DNA of 64,000 bases from Neelides folsomi (taxonomy: Eukaryota > Arthropoda > Collembola > Neelipleona > Neelidae). The number at the start of each line of letters is the position of its first letter. Positions within the stretch are counted from its first letter, which is position 1. Shown one piece after another: positions 14,265 to 26,526 of this stretch. The stretch spans positions 23,778 to 87,777 of the forward strand of contig JAQGBZ010000264.1 of assembly GCA_034687125.1 (NCBI GenBank). Direction: 5' to 3'. Below the pieces are notes generated by a model that worked only from the letters and a program-made list of their open reading frames with translations, was not told the DNA's origin and did not search any database. The translations under genes and the position numbers were made by a program.

Positions 14265-15042
14265 CATGCATGGGCGGTATTCGAATACTCGAATACTGAA
14301 TACGAATACTTAATACGTATTCTGTATTGGATACTCTTCGAGAAATATGTATTCGGTATTCGAATACTTTCGTAGACGCTTGTATTTTTGTATTCACGAA
14401 TACATGTAGAGTATTGAATACTTTCGAATACATTATTAATTATTGTTTGAATATTATTAAAACGAGAGGTGGCGACATTCCATGAATTAAAATATGCAAA
14501 ATAAATAATTTATTATATTAAACTTAAATTACCACATTTATAATTTAAAAAATTAAAATTAAAATAAATAATTTTTAGATTGATGAGAAGTTTAGCTCTG
14601 AGAAGATTCAAAGGAACTCATAGCTAAGACCGAATTGCTGAAATGTTAACGGAAATAAATGAAGGCTAATATTTAATAATTAAATATAATTAATAACAAA
14701 ATCAAATGTATCAAGTTTTTAAGAAAACATTCCTAATTTAAGTGTATGAACTTTGTGAGTATTATTTATTTTTTATTATTACATTATATTTCATATGTCA
14801 AATTTGTAATTACAAATTTAAACAAAATTAAATTGTCATTTTTTCTAACTTTCGTTTTGAAAATTATTCTCAATATTTTAATGTATTTAATACTCTTAAA
14901 GTATTCTGAATACTGTACTTGTATTCAGTCTTGAATACATTTGTTAAAAATATTCATATTTGTATTCAAATACTATTTTTAAAAATGAGGTATTCGCTAT
15001 TCAATATTCGAATACATTTTTTAAAGTATTCACCCATGCATG
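14265..15042. mobile_element. Non-autonomous hAT-type element with 8-bp target duplication
   Basis: Terminal inverted repeats CATGCATGGG...CCCATGCATG are flanked by the perfect 8-bp direct repeat GTTATATC at 14257-14264 and 15043-15050, the target-site length of hAT transposons. The first 170 bp and last 150 bp are packed with GTATTCGAATAC-type subterminal motifs in both orientations. The 778-bp body has no transposase ORF. It sits between the two copies of the GalT 5' region. Confidence 0.85.
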
Positions 15043-15364
15043 GTTATATCCAATTGTAATTTCTCCAATCTGAATAAATAATTTATTTATTATTATTTAT
15101 TAATTTTCCTTTATAATGTAATGCTATTGTTGCTGAAAAAAGCCCTAAAATGAAACCCTTGAATTGAATTGAATAAAAAAGTATTTTAGTAAAAAGGTCA
15201 CTTTAAGCTGATTATAATTTTATTAATAAACCCATTGAGAGAACAACGAAAATTTCCAGAATCATATATTTCAATGTCTCTCTGAATTGAATATATTACA
15301 GACACATAGCATATACTTATTGATAATATACAATTTTATCATGCAGAGTTTGTCTAATAGAAAA

Positions 15365-16607
15365 ATGGTAATTAACAAATTAACACAATTAGTTAAATAA
15401 AAAATTTAATCATTATTTCAATATATAATAAGAATAATCTTTCGTATAATTTCAGCTAATTGCAATTGCTGGCATTTGTATTGTCACATTTTTATTCTCG
15501 CATTCAAAATACTTCCAGAACCTTGAATATCAATTAAAAATTGACAAACTCGTTAAAAAGAACAAGAGCGGAAGTTTTGAAGTTAAAATAATTCTGAATG
15601 GGAATATTCCGCAATGTAGAGACAAATTACCAAATCGCACATTAATTATCTCAACACAATTTGTCCAAAGTAAAGATTTTGAAATGCGTCAAGCAATAAG
15701 AAAAACATGGGGAAAAACTTTAATTTACAAAAACTTCATTTTCTCCAATGTGTTTTTAATTGGAGAATCAGAAAATTCGACAATTGACGAGAAATTAATT
15801 AAAGAAAATTTTGAATACCAAGATTTAATTGTTGGAAATTTCATTGACACTTATAAGAATTTGTCTTATAAAAGACTTTTAAGTTTTAAATGGATAATTG
15901 ATCATTGTCCAAATGCTAAATACATATTAAAGGTTATTAACTGAAATTAACTCATTAATTAGACATTTATACTAAAATACAAATATTAAAATCAATTCTC
16001 AATTATAAATAATAATTACAAATAATTAATTAATTAATATATTTAACTTTATAAACAGATTGACGATGACGTTTTTCCTGACATATTTAAAATGATTAAA
16101 TTTATTTCCCACATGGAGCCACAAATTAAAAATGAGTCGATTGGTCATTTCGGTTGTTGGATTTATTCAAGAGATAAACCGATTCGCGATCCAGAAAGTA
16201 AACATTATGTTTCCAATGAAGAATATTCAAGATATTATTTCCCAGATTTCTGTTTGGGTCCCGCATCTATTTCAACCAGAAAAGCGTTATTTGCCGAATA
16301 TTCAGTAAGGAATTCCATTCCGTTCTTTTGGACCGAAGATGTTTTCTTTACTGGATTACTTCGCGAATATTACGAACTTGTTCACAACGAGGCAATCAAT
16401 TTGTATCAATTGGACAACGCTCATTTCTATGGTCAAAAAGATTATTGGATCAAATGGTGCGAATCAAACCGAACGGAAAATCTAACAAAGGAAGAATTTA
16501 CAGGAATTTTTATTCATTTGGAACATGAAAAAACTTTAATTTCTGATATTTTTTGTCTTCATAATAAACTTAAAGAAATAAATGGGAATAAAAATATTAT
16601 AAATTAA
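15365..16607 (+). CDS. Beta-1,3-galactosyltransferase-like glycosyltransferase (GT31)
   Basis: Exons 15365-15367 (ATG only), 15456-15932 and 16059-16607; 342 residues. The first exon is one codon, spliced to CTAATTGC. Residues 2-17 (LIAIAGICIVTFLFSH) form a type II signal anchor, so the enzyme should sit in the Golgi membrane. GT31 landmarks follow: MRQAIRKTWG near residue 78, FLIGES, the block YKNLSYKRLLSFKWIIDHCP, the metal-binding IDDDVF at the exon 3 start, and TEDVFFTGLL. The usual YPPYCSGGGY segment is replaced by FPDFCLGPAS, so acceptor use may differ. It transfers a hexose from a UDP-sugar; which sugar cannot be told. The start depends on the splice at ATG|GTAATT, supported by the exact frame and by the duplicated upstream copy. 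Confidence 0.85.
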
Positions 16608-17611
16608 ATTTAAATTATTGACGCTTATAGTCCATTGTACAGGGTGGGCCATTAGTTGCTTTCTTTTTTATACGATTGTTTATTTAAAAAAGAAAGCAAC
16701 TTTTAATTCACCCTGTACAGGATCCATAAATTGCTATCTTTTTTAAATAATGTGTTTTCGGCCCACCCTGTATAGTTAATTATTAATTATGTTAATTTTT
16801 AATAAATGTTTTGTACAGACGATTTTTGTTTATTTAATTTGATACATTGAAGTTCCATATGGGCATTGCGATTAATTAAAGAAAGCATAAGCTTAAAGTA
16901 AGCGATGGTTCAAAACCAAGTTCAAATTCAAGGTTTGCCCTTTAATTTATTAACATTAAACTTCCCATATTTTCGCAAATGTTAATTTCTTAACTAACCA
17001 TTAGATTTGTGTTCCATATATTAATTTGTTTCCCACATCCTGTGAATACTCATTGTCACAAATGTTAACCAACGACTGATTATTCGTTTTATCTTTATTC
17101 TAATTACGATAACAGAAATGTGACTCGATGAATAATTCAAGCTCCGACCCTTTTATTTTTATTTCTTCCAATTAAAGCTTAATTATTAAACCAACCTTAA
17201 TTGGTTCTTAAACTTATTCGCTTAATTTAAAATAATTTCCTTTGATAATTTAACTTAATTAGTCACAATTAACCAATTTAATTTAATTCATTTTTACAAT
17301 TATGGTCACTGTGATAAAATTTCTCAAAAGTCAAAATCGGTTTGGAGTCACAAATGGAAAAGTATTAATTTTGTAACAATCTTTGTGAAATTAAATGTTC
17401 AAATTTATTACAAACCAAACTTCTCAAAAAACATTCAAACTTTTCATATCAACGTCGGACATCGTGAAGTGTTTTTGATTCGAATGGAAATTCCCGACAT
17501 TTGGTTCAACATTGACGATGAATCTAAGAACAATTTAATTGCCATTTAAAATCGTCGGATCGTCGGGTTTTTTAGTTGGATTCGAAGATTATCGATTTAG
17601 TCAAAGTGAAA
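16608..17611. other. Intergenic DNA with a dimeric MITE; TMEM184 leader
   Basis: Apart from the MITE at 16638-16773, only AT-rich DNA is seen. The last 150 bp, with CGTCGG motifs, are probably the TMEM184 promoter and 5' UTR. Confidence 0.4.
16638..16773. repeat. Hairpin MITE, CAGGGTGGGCCA family, dimeric copy
   Basis: Two units lie head to tail: the first runs from TACAGGGTGGGCCATTAG to ATTCACCCTGTA, and the second uses the same TACAGGATCC junction and ends GGCCCACCCTGTA. The first unit folds through GTTGCTTTCTTTTTT against AAAAAAGAAAGCAAC. Confidence 0.7.
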
Positions 17612-20109
17612 ATGAGTTCCTGTGACGATTGTATGTTCAAAATGGGAGAATGGTGGTGCAATTTATTTATGAGGTTAGGACAATTACAAGCAATTGTTAA
17701 TTATAGTTGATTCACTCTCAACTGGCCGGTGAAAATTGAATCATGTTACTTGATTAGTTATTTGAAGTTAAAATAAACCGATATTTAGTTACATTTAAAT
17801 GTACTAATAATTTTCTGGTGACATGAAATTCTATTCCCCGGTCAATTAACATGATTCACTTTTCACCGGTCAGTTGAAAGTGAATGAACTTTTTTTATAA
17901 ACATTAACATTAAATATTTATTTTTATTTTTAATTGTTTTAATACATTTATTAAAAATGTTTAATCGGAATTAAGACTGATTTTAATTAATTTCAGGTGG
18001 AGACTTTGGATTCGCCCTTTTGTAATATTAGGCTACATCATTATCTTAATCGGACTTTTGCCATTTCTTGTCATTAACTGCTTTGGGACTGAATGTAACA
18101 ATCAGCAAAGGACAATTCTCATCGGAGGTTCAAATTAACAATTAAATAAAAAATCCAATTTTAAATATCAGTTCAATGTCAAATGTCAGTCCAATGTTAA
18201 AGTCAGTCCAATTCAATGTTTAAATAGTTAACGGTTATAAATTAAAAATTAAGCTTAATAAAGTAAATAATTTTAATTTGTAGGAATTTTCGCTTTGATG
18301 GCTCTTCCTATCAATTTCTACGAACTCACTCAGCACCTCGTTCACTATACAAAACCGGATCTTCAAAAACACGTCATACGGTACTACATTCTTATAGTTA
18401 AATTAAATTAAAGAATTTTAATTAAAATTAAAATATTAACAAAATTAACAAAATTAATTTAATTATTTATTTTGCAGAATTCTTTGGATGGTTCCAATTT
18501 ACGCTTTAGATGCCGTAAGTTAATTATTTATATTTTTGACAATTTGTCTCTTGTTGAAGTTAATTAACTATTTAATTTGCAATTAAGTTAATTAAGATCA
18601 GAATGTTTATTAATTAATATTTTTTTATTTCCAGTGGCTTGGTCTTTTGGCTCCTCAGTATTCGATCTTCGCTAATAGTTTGCGCGAGACTTATGAAGCC
18701 TACGTAATTTACAACTTTATGAAATTCCTCCTTAATTATTTGAATGCTGAAATGGATTTGGAAGCGACGTTGGAATTGAAGCAGCAAGTGAAACATCTTT
18801 TCCCACTTTGTTGTATTCGGGATTGGGAAATGGGAAGGGAATTTGTGCACAAGTGCAAACATGGAATTCTTCAATACACAGTCATTAGACCAATTACAAC
18901 CGCTATCGCTTTGTAAGTTAAACTTTGTAATTTAGTCAAATAATTAATTCTCTAATAACTTCAATTTAACAATTTAACTTCAATTTAGCTTTTAAACAGA
19001 TGATTTATAATGAATGATGTAAATTCATGATTTCTTAATCAATGTTATTTTCAGCATTTGTGAATTGTGTGGAGTTTACGGTGAAGATGAATTTCGTGCC
19101 GATGTTGCTTTCCCGTACATTATTGCAGTAAATAACATTTCGCAAGGAATAGCAATGTACTGTTTAGTTCTATTCTACAAAGCAAGCAAAGATGAATTGG
19201 CGCCGATGAGACCTTTAGGGAAATTCTTGTGCATTAAAGCCGTCGTTTTCTTTTCATTCTTGTAAGTTCAATTAAATTAAAGTGATTCTTGAACTTAATT
19301 AAGTAATTTTATCACTTACAATTTTTTACAATCAATTTACATCACTTGTTAGTTGTTAGTTAATTTAATAATTATTTTAATAGCCAAGGAGTTGCCATTT
19401 CAATTCTTGTCAACACGGGTGTCATCACAAACCAAATATTTGGAACGACGGATAAAACCGATGTGAAAGATGTTTCCTCAAGTTTACAAAATTTCTTAAT
19501 TTGCATCGAAATGTTTTTCGCGGCCATTGCCCATCATTACGCTTTCTCCTACAAGGCTTACATTGACTTAGCTGCAGATCAACCTAATTGTTGCGAAAGC
19601 TTTTGTCAAATGTGGGATGTTTCCGATGTGAGAAAAGATCTTGAAGAACATTATGGAGTTGTTAGTAAGTGAAAATATTAATTAATAAACTCAACTTTAT
19701 TTAAATAATAATAACTTGATACTTAATAAAGTTAAAAAGAACTGAAGTTAATTAAAGTAAATTTAAAATTTTGTTAAAATTAATTAAATTAATTAAAATT
19801 GGTTAATATTGATTAATTAAAATTTTTATAATTTTAGAGAGCACAGTGAAGAATGTAATTCCATCAAAGCGAGTTTACAGACATCCAGGTGGAGTTCGAA
19901 CCGAAAGAGCTCGACTTTTATCTGCAGGGGAATCCACGGATTATCAAAGTGGAAGTGAAGAAATAATTCCTTCAACTTCGGGTGTTGTGAGATCGGCAAG
20001 TTTAACAATTTTAGCCGAAATCTCACCAATTTCTCCAACAAGTCCGCCGTCACCAGATGAACAAAATTTCACAGACCTCACAGAAGATCTCATTTCGGAT
20101 TCTGAATAA
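17612..20109 (+). CDS. TMEM184C: TMEM184C-like transmembrane protein (DUF300/OST-alpha family)
   Basis: Eight exons: 17612-17673, 17997-18127, 18284-18380, 18478-18514, 18635-18912, 19055-19261, 19384-19664, 19838-20109; 454 residues, family length. It follows vertebrate TMEM184C from end to end: [101 protein letters not shown] and [11 protein letters not shown]. About seven membrane helices are followed by a Ser/Pro-rich cytosolic tail ([11 protein letters not shown]). Relatives are putative organic-solute or lipid transport-related proteins; the exact role is unsettled. The intron 1 holds a MITE. Confidence 0.95.
17706..17889. repeat. MITE in TMEM184 intron 1
   Basis: Inverted termini of about 43 bp: GTTGATTCACTCTCAACTGG at the left and, on the opposite strand, GTTCATTCACTTTCAACTGA at the right, continuing through CCGGTGAAAA and GAATCATGTTA with a few mismatches. 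The total of 184 bp has no coding capacity and lies wholly inside the intron. Confidence 0.7.
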
Positions 20110-20772
20110 GAATTGACAAATTTTCACGCTGCTTTGCCACTTTCAAATTGACTGTCAAATTTACCTCTTTTGCGTCCTATCATTCATATTATAAAAATAC
20201 TTATATAAAATATAAGTAAATATTATCTATTACTTCAACATTATATCATTTATGTCTAATGAAACAAAGTTATACGTATATAAATATTAACACTATATGT
20301 TTATCAAATTACTATTTATTATGATTATGATATATATTCTGAATATACATGTAGTTATATTTATATGATGTGATTTATATATTGTGTTTACTTTTGAAAA
20401 AAAAAAGATATTGTTTATATACTCATTGTAATGTGAATCCTTAATTAGTAATTTCATATATTACGCTACTTATAACTTTATGTTATTTTGTTAATGCATA
20501 GTTAGTGCTTATTAAAATTTTCCTTATAAAGAATTTGTGATTTATTTAATGTAAAATTATGATTAATAAATGTTTATTCGAATAATGTTAATATGTGAGT
20601 TTTTAATCATATTTATCGCTACATAAAATTATCCATGATGAATAATGAATTACATTACATATTCATTTTATTTGTTCGTGGGATTTTTTCATTTAATGAT
20701 TTTGATGGTGAACAATAGATGAAATAAAGTTTTGAATATAAATTTTAAATAAAAGTTATTGAATAATAATTC
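20110..20772. other. TMEM184 3' UTR and intergenic DNA
   Basis: Very AT-rich with AATAAA at about 20565; no gene seen. Confidence 0.4.
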
Positions 20773-21431
20773 CTAAAGATAAATCAAACATGAAATTGCC
20801 AAAAGTGAACATTCGATGATAAAAACAGGTAGAAACTTTCGAATGATTAAAGATGTTGGGTTGTAAGTTACAGGAGGTTTAAGTAAACTTCTAAATGTGT
20901 TAATTTTATCAAAATTAATTCTATTCCATTTATTAGCTTTATTAAACTGAATTAGATTTTTTTGCATACTGTAAAAGGAGTCAATAATTAAATTTCCTTC
21001 TTCCCACATTTTATATATTCCAGATGCAAACAGAGAATCAAAAATGAATTTGAACTTTTCATTAAAACTGGATTTAAAATTGAATTTAATAAAATAATAA
21101 TCGGAATAACTCATTTTATAAGATTTCAAATCCCGAACTTCTCTTTCTTTGATCATGTAATCATGCCGGGAAAATTGAATTCAAGATATATTTCATATTG
21201 ATATATATATTTTCTCATATCTGTCTAATATAAAAAAGTTTGATGGAACTTTGGTTTGGCCCAAAGGTGTGGAAAAATATTTTCTAAATTATCAATAAGT
21301 TTATTTTCAAGTGGAATATGGATAATTTTATCAGAAAATTCATTTTGAATCTCGTTATTAATTACCAAAGAAAATATATTTAAAACCTGGGAAATAATTG
21401 AAAGATTAAAATAAAAATTGAAAATATGCAT
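20773..21431 (-). pseudogene. Ionotropic-receptor-like fragment
   Basis: Minus-strand codons from 21156 to 20773 encode a C-terminal piece with FIFDSLFASGIYKMWEE and a final hydrophobic helix (KFLPVFIIECSLLAISCLIYL-like, trimmed here), the arrangement of the S2 lobe plus last membrane helix of arthropod ionotropic receptors. Upstream a 68-codon ORF (21431-21225) with a signal-peptide-like start is in another frame and is separated by stops; the ligand lobe S1 and pore are absent. It is either a relic of a receptor gene or a chance pairing of two scraps. Family call is tentative. Confidence 0.4.
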
Positions 21432-21665
21432 TGTTAAATTTCAAAAATTAAGACTTTGTTTAAAGAAGTCTTATTTACTTCAAATTAAGAAAAGAAATCA
21501 TAAATTATAATAGATAAATATAATTATGTAATTAAACCACGGCCATACAATCAAATTAAAAATTTATTAACACATCATTTTAAAATTACATACATTCGTG
21601 CTAATTCAATTAAAATATTTATTTATTCATAAACCTTTCAATTTTATTAAGGGAAAAAACTAATT

Positions 21666-23481
21666 TTAATCCATCCTTAAATTTGCATATGTTTTGCTTG
21701 TGGTTAACAAAATGTTGTCAATTTCCACTTTGTTATAAGTCCAGAAAATCATTCCACAATACAAAGACTCTTTGGGAAAAAACGGATCTCTAAGGAACAA
21801 ATTTTTTTTAACAACATTGTCAATCAAAAATTCGAATTGTTTCCCATCTTGGTCAATCGCAAGTTTTATGACATGCGTATGCCCAGAAGAGTCATTTCTC
21901 TTTTCTTGGTTTTCATTAAAAGCAAATCCCTTTTTGGATTTTGAAATTCCATCGTTTGTTAAATAGGTATCTTCGTTGTAATTGTACAATACAATTTCGC
22001 CCCTTCCGTAGTTAAATTGAAACAAAGGATTCCCAGTGGTTGTGTTGGTTTTAAATCTCGATTCGCAATCATAAAAACTAAAAGACGTCCGCCTTTTATC
22101 ATTAACTTCATAAGATTTCAAAATGTATTGAAAAATTAAAGATTTTCCTTTAAAGGAAAATGGCGGAAATGTTGCATACATATTTTGAATCGATTCGCTC
22201 AAATAAGAATTACCGGAATTGAACGTTGATTTAATCCGATTGACTTTAAAATCTTCATAAATTACGTAAGGAGTTTCGCTATTGTTATTGTTAGTTTTTG
22301 TTAGATCGGAATAAATTTGAATCCATTTATTTGAATAATTCCCGCTAACATCTCGTTCGAAATCTTCTTCGAAAGCGATCTCACTTTTGAACTCAATTCT
22401 TTCTACAGTTTTTTCCATTTTGGCCAGTTTTTCTTTCATTTGTGAATTACGTTCAAATAATTTTTTATTGAATTGTTCCGATTTTGCAAATTCTTCCTTT
22501 CTGATTTCCTTCTCATTTTCATGTAAACCTCTGAGGTCCGAAATATCAGTTTTTACCATTTTTAATTCTTCGGTAATTTTGAAAATAATATTATTAATTC
22601 CATCTGTCACTGAATGAGAAACATGTTCAATGACAATTTCATTCATTGTTTTAATTAAATCAATTTGTTTCTTTTCAATTAACCGTTTTATTAATTCGCT
22701 TTCTTCTTTGACATTTAATTTCAAATTTGATTCTAAATCTTGTAAATTTATTCCATTGGGCTTGGACCTTTCGCCCATACTTGTATCATAATCAGGATTA
22801 TTTTCTTTCCAACCCTCAACACATTTTTTTTCTAATTCATCACCAGCCAATTTTGTATTTTTACACATTTCCCTGTTGATCTTATCCAATTTTTTCTAAA
22901 ATAAAATTATATCGATCATAATATAAGTACATGGTATTTTATGTAATGATGTAGGTATGTTATATATTCAATTTTAAATGTTTTACCATTGTCATGTTAA
23001 ACATATCCAAATCATTTGTAAATTCGCATTCGCGAGATCTCTGCAAAAAATTATTAAAAATTACTCAAATATTTATAATATAATATTTATTTTATTAACA
23101 ATTAGCTTTTACAAGATATTCCTCATTTAAAATTCTGTTTAGGGTCGAATTCGTGGACTGGATCCAATTGCCTATAAAATTCTAATGAAAAACAAGCCAT
23201 TTGTTCAATATAAATATCGTTAATTAGTTTTAATAAAATATATTGACATATAATATAATACCAGTTTATTAATAACTTCATTTTGCCATGGACTATAACA
23301 ATTGCAATAACAGTCTCGATTTTGACTTCCTCGATTTTGACTTCTCTATAATTAAATAACCCAATTAATCAAATCCAATTTACATATATATAACATAAAA
23401 GTGTCGCTAACGAAATAATAAATGTTTCCACAATCTTACACAAACAATGACGAATCCAAAAAACCATAATAAAATTTTCAT
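21666..23481 (-). CDS. Secreted calreticulin-fold protein lacking the P-domain, with N-terminal coiled coil
   Basis: Exons 23481-23440, 23345-23262, 23181-23113, 23040-22987 and 22895-21666, all phase 0; 492 residues. Residues 1-14 (MKILLWFFGFVIVC) begin a signal peptide; a Cys cluster (CYCNCY) and an N-glycosylation-type NST site follow. Residues about 110-260 are charged and coiled-coil-like (KMEKTVERIEFKSE). Residues about 262-485 line up in order with the globular lectin domain of calreticulin: FEEDFERD...NKWI, NMYATFPPFSFKGKSLIFQY, THVIKLAIDQDGKQFEFLID and GMIFWTYNKVEIDNILLTTS. The Pro-rich P-domain that normally interrupts this fold is missing, and the end NLRMD is not a KDEL retrieval signal. 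So it is likely exported rather than ER-resident. The calreticulin match is by eye from known motifs. Confidence 0.75.
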
Positions 23482-24516
23482 TTTAGATTTATTCGGAAAA
23501 TTTTATGAAAATTTGTAATATGATAATATTACTTATAACCAACAAGTTTTTATTTGACTAAGCAAAACTATGTGCATTCATTGATTCCTAAAACCAAATA
23601 AAATTGTATAAAGTAATAATTACAGACTTAAAGTTCGATCATAAAGTACTTCCAAGATAATCTCATATTTAACCTTTCATGATCTTTTCTTGAATTTATT
23701 CCCTATTATATCTTGTGAATAAACATATAATACAAACTTAACTTTACTCATTTTATATCTTCCATATATGTATCTGTTATCTGTATGTATGTATGAACAA
23801 AATGAATATACACATTCATAAGTTTATCATAACAAATAATTCTCAAGAAAAAGATAAATCCTTTTAGTTTCATTTCATAATTCCATAATAAAAACGGATC
23901 GAGTCATTGATTACGATTCCACGTATACGATAACGTATAGGATATTATTGATATATTATTATTTTATAAATTATACATTGAGAGATAAAGACGTATATCA
24001 TAAATCATCATCATAATATAATTATAATATTTAAATAGAATTACATATTTGATGTGCAAGTGTATTAAAGGTTTAGGGGCACATCGAATATTATCACTAT
24101 TGCTCGCTCAAAAGTCCGCCAAATATTTTTGCTTGCGAGACTTGCGACTTTTGCACTAATATTAATGTTGCAGTTATTGCACTATTGATTTGGATTGAAC
24201 TTTTATTTTTAGTTAAAATTTATTGTTAAAAGTTCTAAATTTTAAATCTATTGTTTATTATTTCATTTACAAACTTATGATAATTACTTCACCTAATTAT
24301 AACACAAATTGGTGAGTAATTATTCGAATCAAAATATATTTTATATCTTTGTAATTTATTTTGTGGTTTTAATACTTTAATTATTATTAATTATAAGCAA
24401 CTTATCTCAACTTACAATTACTATTGATTCATTCATTTGTTAATTTTACTCAAGATCACGAACGAAATTGAACATTGAAATTAATTAAAAATTTATTACT
24501 TTTTCAGATATTAACG
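23482..24516. other. Intergenic DNA between divergent genes
   Basis: Shared upstream region of the calreticulin-like gene (minus) and MGME1 (plus). AT-rich; an acceptor-like TTTTTCAG at 24507 suggests a non-coding first exon of MGME1 near 24400. No other feature seen. Confidence 0.4.
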
Positions 24517-26236
24517 ATGCGGCGATCATTTAATTCTTCACTTGTTTCAACAATGAGAAATTATTGCACAAAGAAGAAGACAAAAGCAGCGGACCGAATA
24601 AAATCTCAATATCGCGAAGCAAAACTTTTGTACGGAGAACTCGCCGAGTCAAAGGCCATGCGAATGAAAAGGATGAGGAAGGATTTCAAAGAGAAAATTG
24701 CCCTTGGAGAAATTCCAATCCTCAACAAAGTCCCACAAGACAACACAGCTGAAGCTGAATGGAACACCAAAAGTTTCCCATCGAGATTGAAATTCCTCAA
24801 CATCGTGAAAGACAACTGGGACCCCAAATTTCCCAAAGATCCGATTCATTCAAAATACCCACAATTTTCACTTCATGTAAATAATCCTCCATTGCCAGAT
24901 TCAGAACCTCAGTCAATTTACAATTATCAAAATAATAATGAAATCCCCGTAGATCAAAATAATTTATTTAATGAAAATAATTCATTTAATGACAATTCCC
25001 ATCAAGTGCCTTTAAATGAATTTAATAAAGAAAATTCAATTAAAAATATTCTCAAAGTGCCAATTGAAAATCCCGAAAGAGAATCTTTGAATTTTACTTC
25101 ACAACAGCTGAAATGGAATCGGAAGGATTTAATCATTTCCAATCCTTTTGAATATTCTTCGCCTCGATTGCCAAGCGTTTCGAAAATCCTTTCAGCGACG
25201 ATGCCACCAGAGCAAGCTGAAGCTTTACTCAAATGGGAAAAGAGAATGATTGACAAATTGGGAATTGATGGATTTCATGCTTACAAAAAAGGTGATTTGA
25301 ATAATTTCAATTTTAATTTTAAATAATTAGAATTAAAACTATAATTATCATTTAATAATAATTATTATTTCAATTGTCCCAATATCTGTAAATTGCAATT
25401 ATTAAATTAAATTAATTTCGTTTAGATTTACTCGACGGTGGTAAAGAACTTCATCACAACATTCGATGTTTTCTGAGCGGAACCGAGGAATCTTCATTGA
25501 CAATTTCGCCGAGAATTTCTGGACATTGGGAAAGCTGCACGGGGATTTTGAGCCAAGTTGAAAATGTTGTGGCTTTGGAAAGTCACGTTGTTCATCCAAA
25601 GTTGAATTATTGTGGGGTTGTCGATTGTGTAGGATTTTTCAGGTGAGAATTTAAAACTTTAATCATAATTAAAATATGAATTAACATATTTCTAATTATT
25701 CATGATTGCTATGCAATTTGCTTAATTGGCTTTAAAATTAAATTAAATGCAATTGTTTTAATTTGAAGGTAAATTATGCTAAATTTTAAATTTATTATTT
25801 TGTTATTAGAGATAAACTTGTTTTGATTGATTGGAAAACTTCTGAGCGAGCGAAGAATTCCGTTGCGATGACTTACGACACTCCGATCCAAATCGCTGCT
25901 TACATCGGGGCCATCAATTACGATCCAAAATATTCATTTCAAGTAATTTAAGATTCAATATTGGATTTTATGATTAAATTTATTTACTGTGTTGTACTTG
26001 CATTTAATTATTGTTTATTAATGTTTATTGTTGACACAATTATTATTATAGTTTATTTAATAAGAGCGCTTTTATTGTTTTTTGTTTAGATCAATCAAGG
26101 ATTAATCGTCGTTGTTTATAAAGACGGATCAACAGCGAATCCTTTTATTCTTTCCACATCAATCTTGGAGAAAAATTGGGGCAAATGGCTTAAAAGACTC
26201 GAGCAGTTCAAAGATCTCAATAAAGAATCAATTTAG
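24517..26236 (+). CDS. MGME1: Mitochondrial genome maintenance exonuclease 1
   Basis: Exons 24517-25291, 25426-25642, 25810-25942 and 26090-26236; 423 residues, with a basic mitochondrial presequence (MRRSFNSSLVSTMRNY). The C-terminal half follows MGME1: LPSVSKILSATMPPEQAEAL near residue 215, then a PD-(D/E)XK nuclease core with VVDCVG, LIDWKTSE (D and K of the active site) and PIQIAAYIGA (the QxxxY motif). MGME1 trims single-stranded flaps during mitochondrial DNA replication and turnover (known biology). The region at residues 100-210 is a variable Asn-rich linker. An ATG 42 nt upstream is in frame, but an acceptor-like CAG lies between, so the inner ATG is preferred. Confidence 0.93.
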
Positions 26237-26526
26237 CACAATTACAATTTGGTCGCTTTTAAGCATCATTTATTATCATTATCGGTAATATTATTATTTA
26301 ACATTACTAGTTTTGAGTAGAATTGCATAAGGACAATTTATATATAGTTATAAGGGGATGCTAATTAAATGTAATAGACAAAAATGTCAATGGTGTATTT
26401 CCTTTTTTATTCAGTTACATTTCTTAAGTGATCTACTTTTTCTACTCTACATTAATTAGGAATTAAATATAATATTATTCTAACAATAAATTATACATGA
26501 TTAGTGATTAGATATTCAAAATCAAT
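26237..26526. other. Convergent 3' UTRs of MGME1 and the receptor kinase
   Basis: The two genes converge here. AT-rich sequence with poly(A)-like signals; nothing else. Confidence 0.4.
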
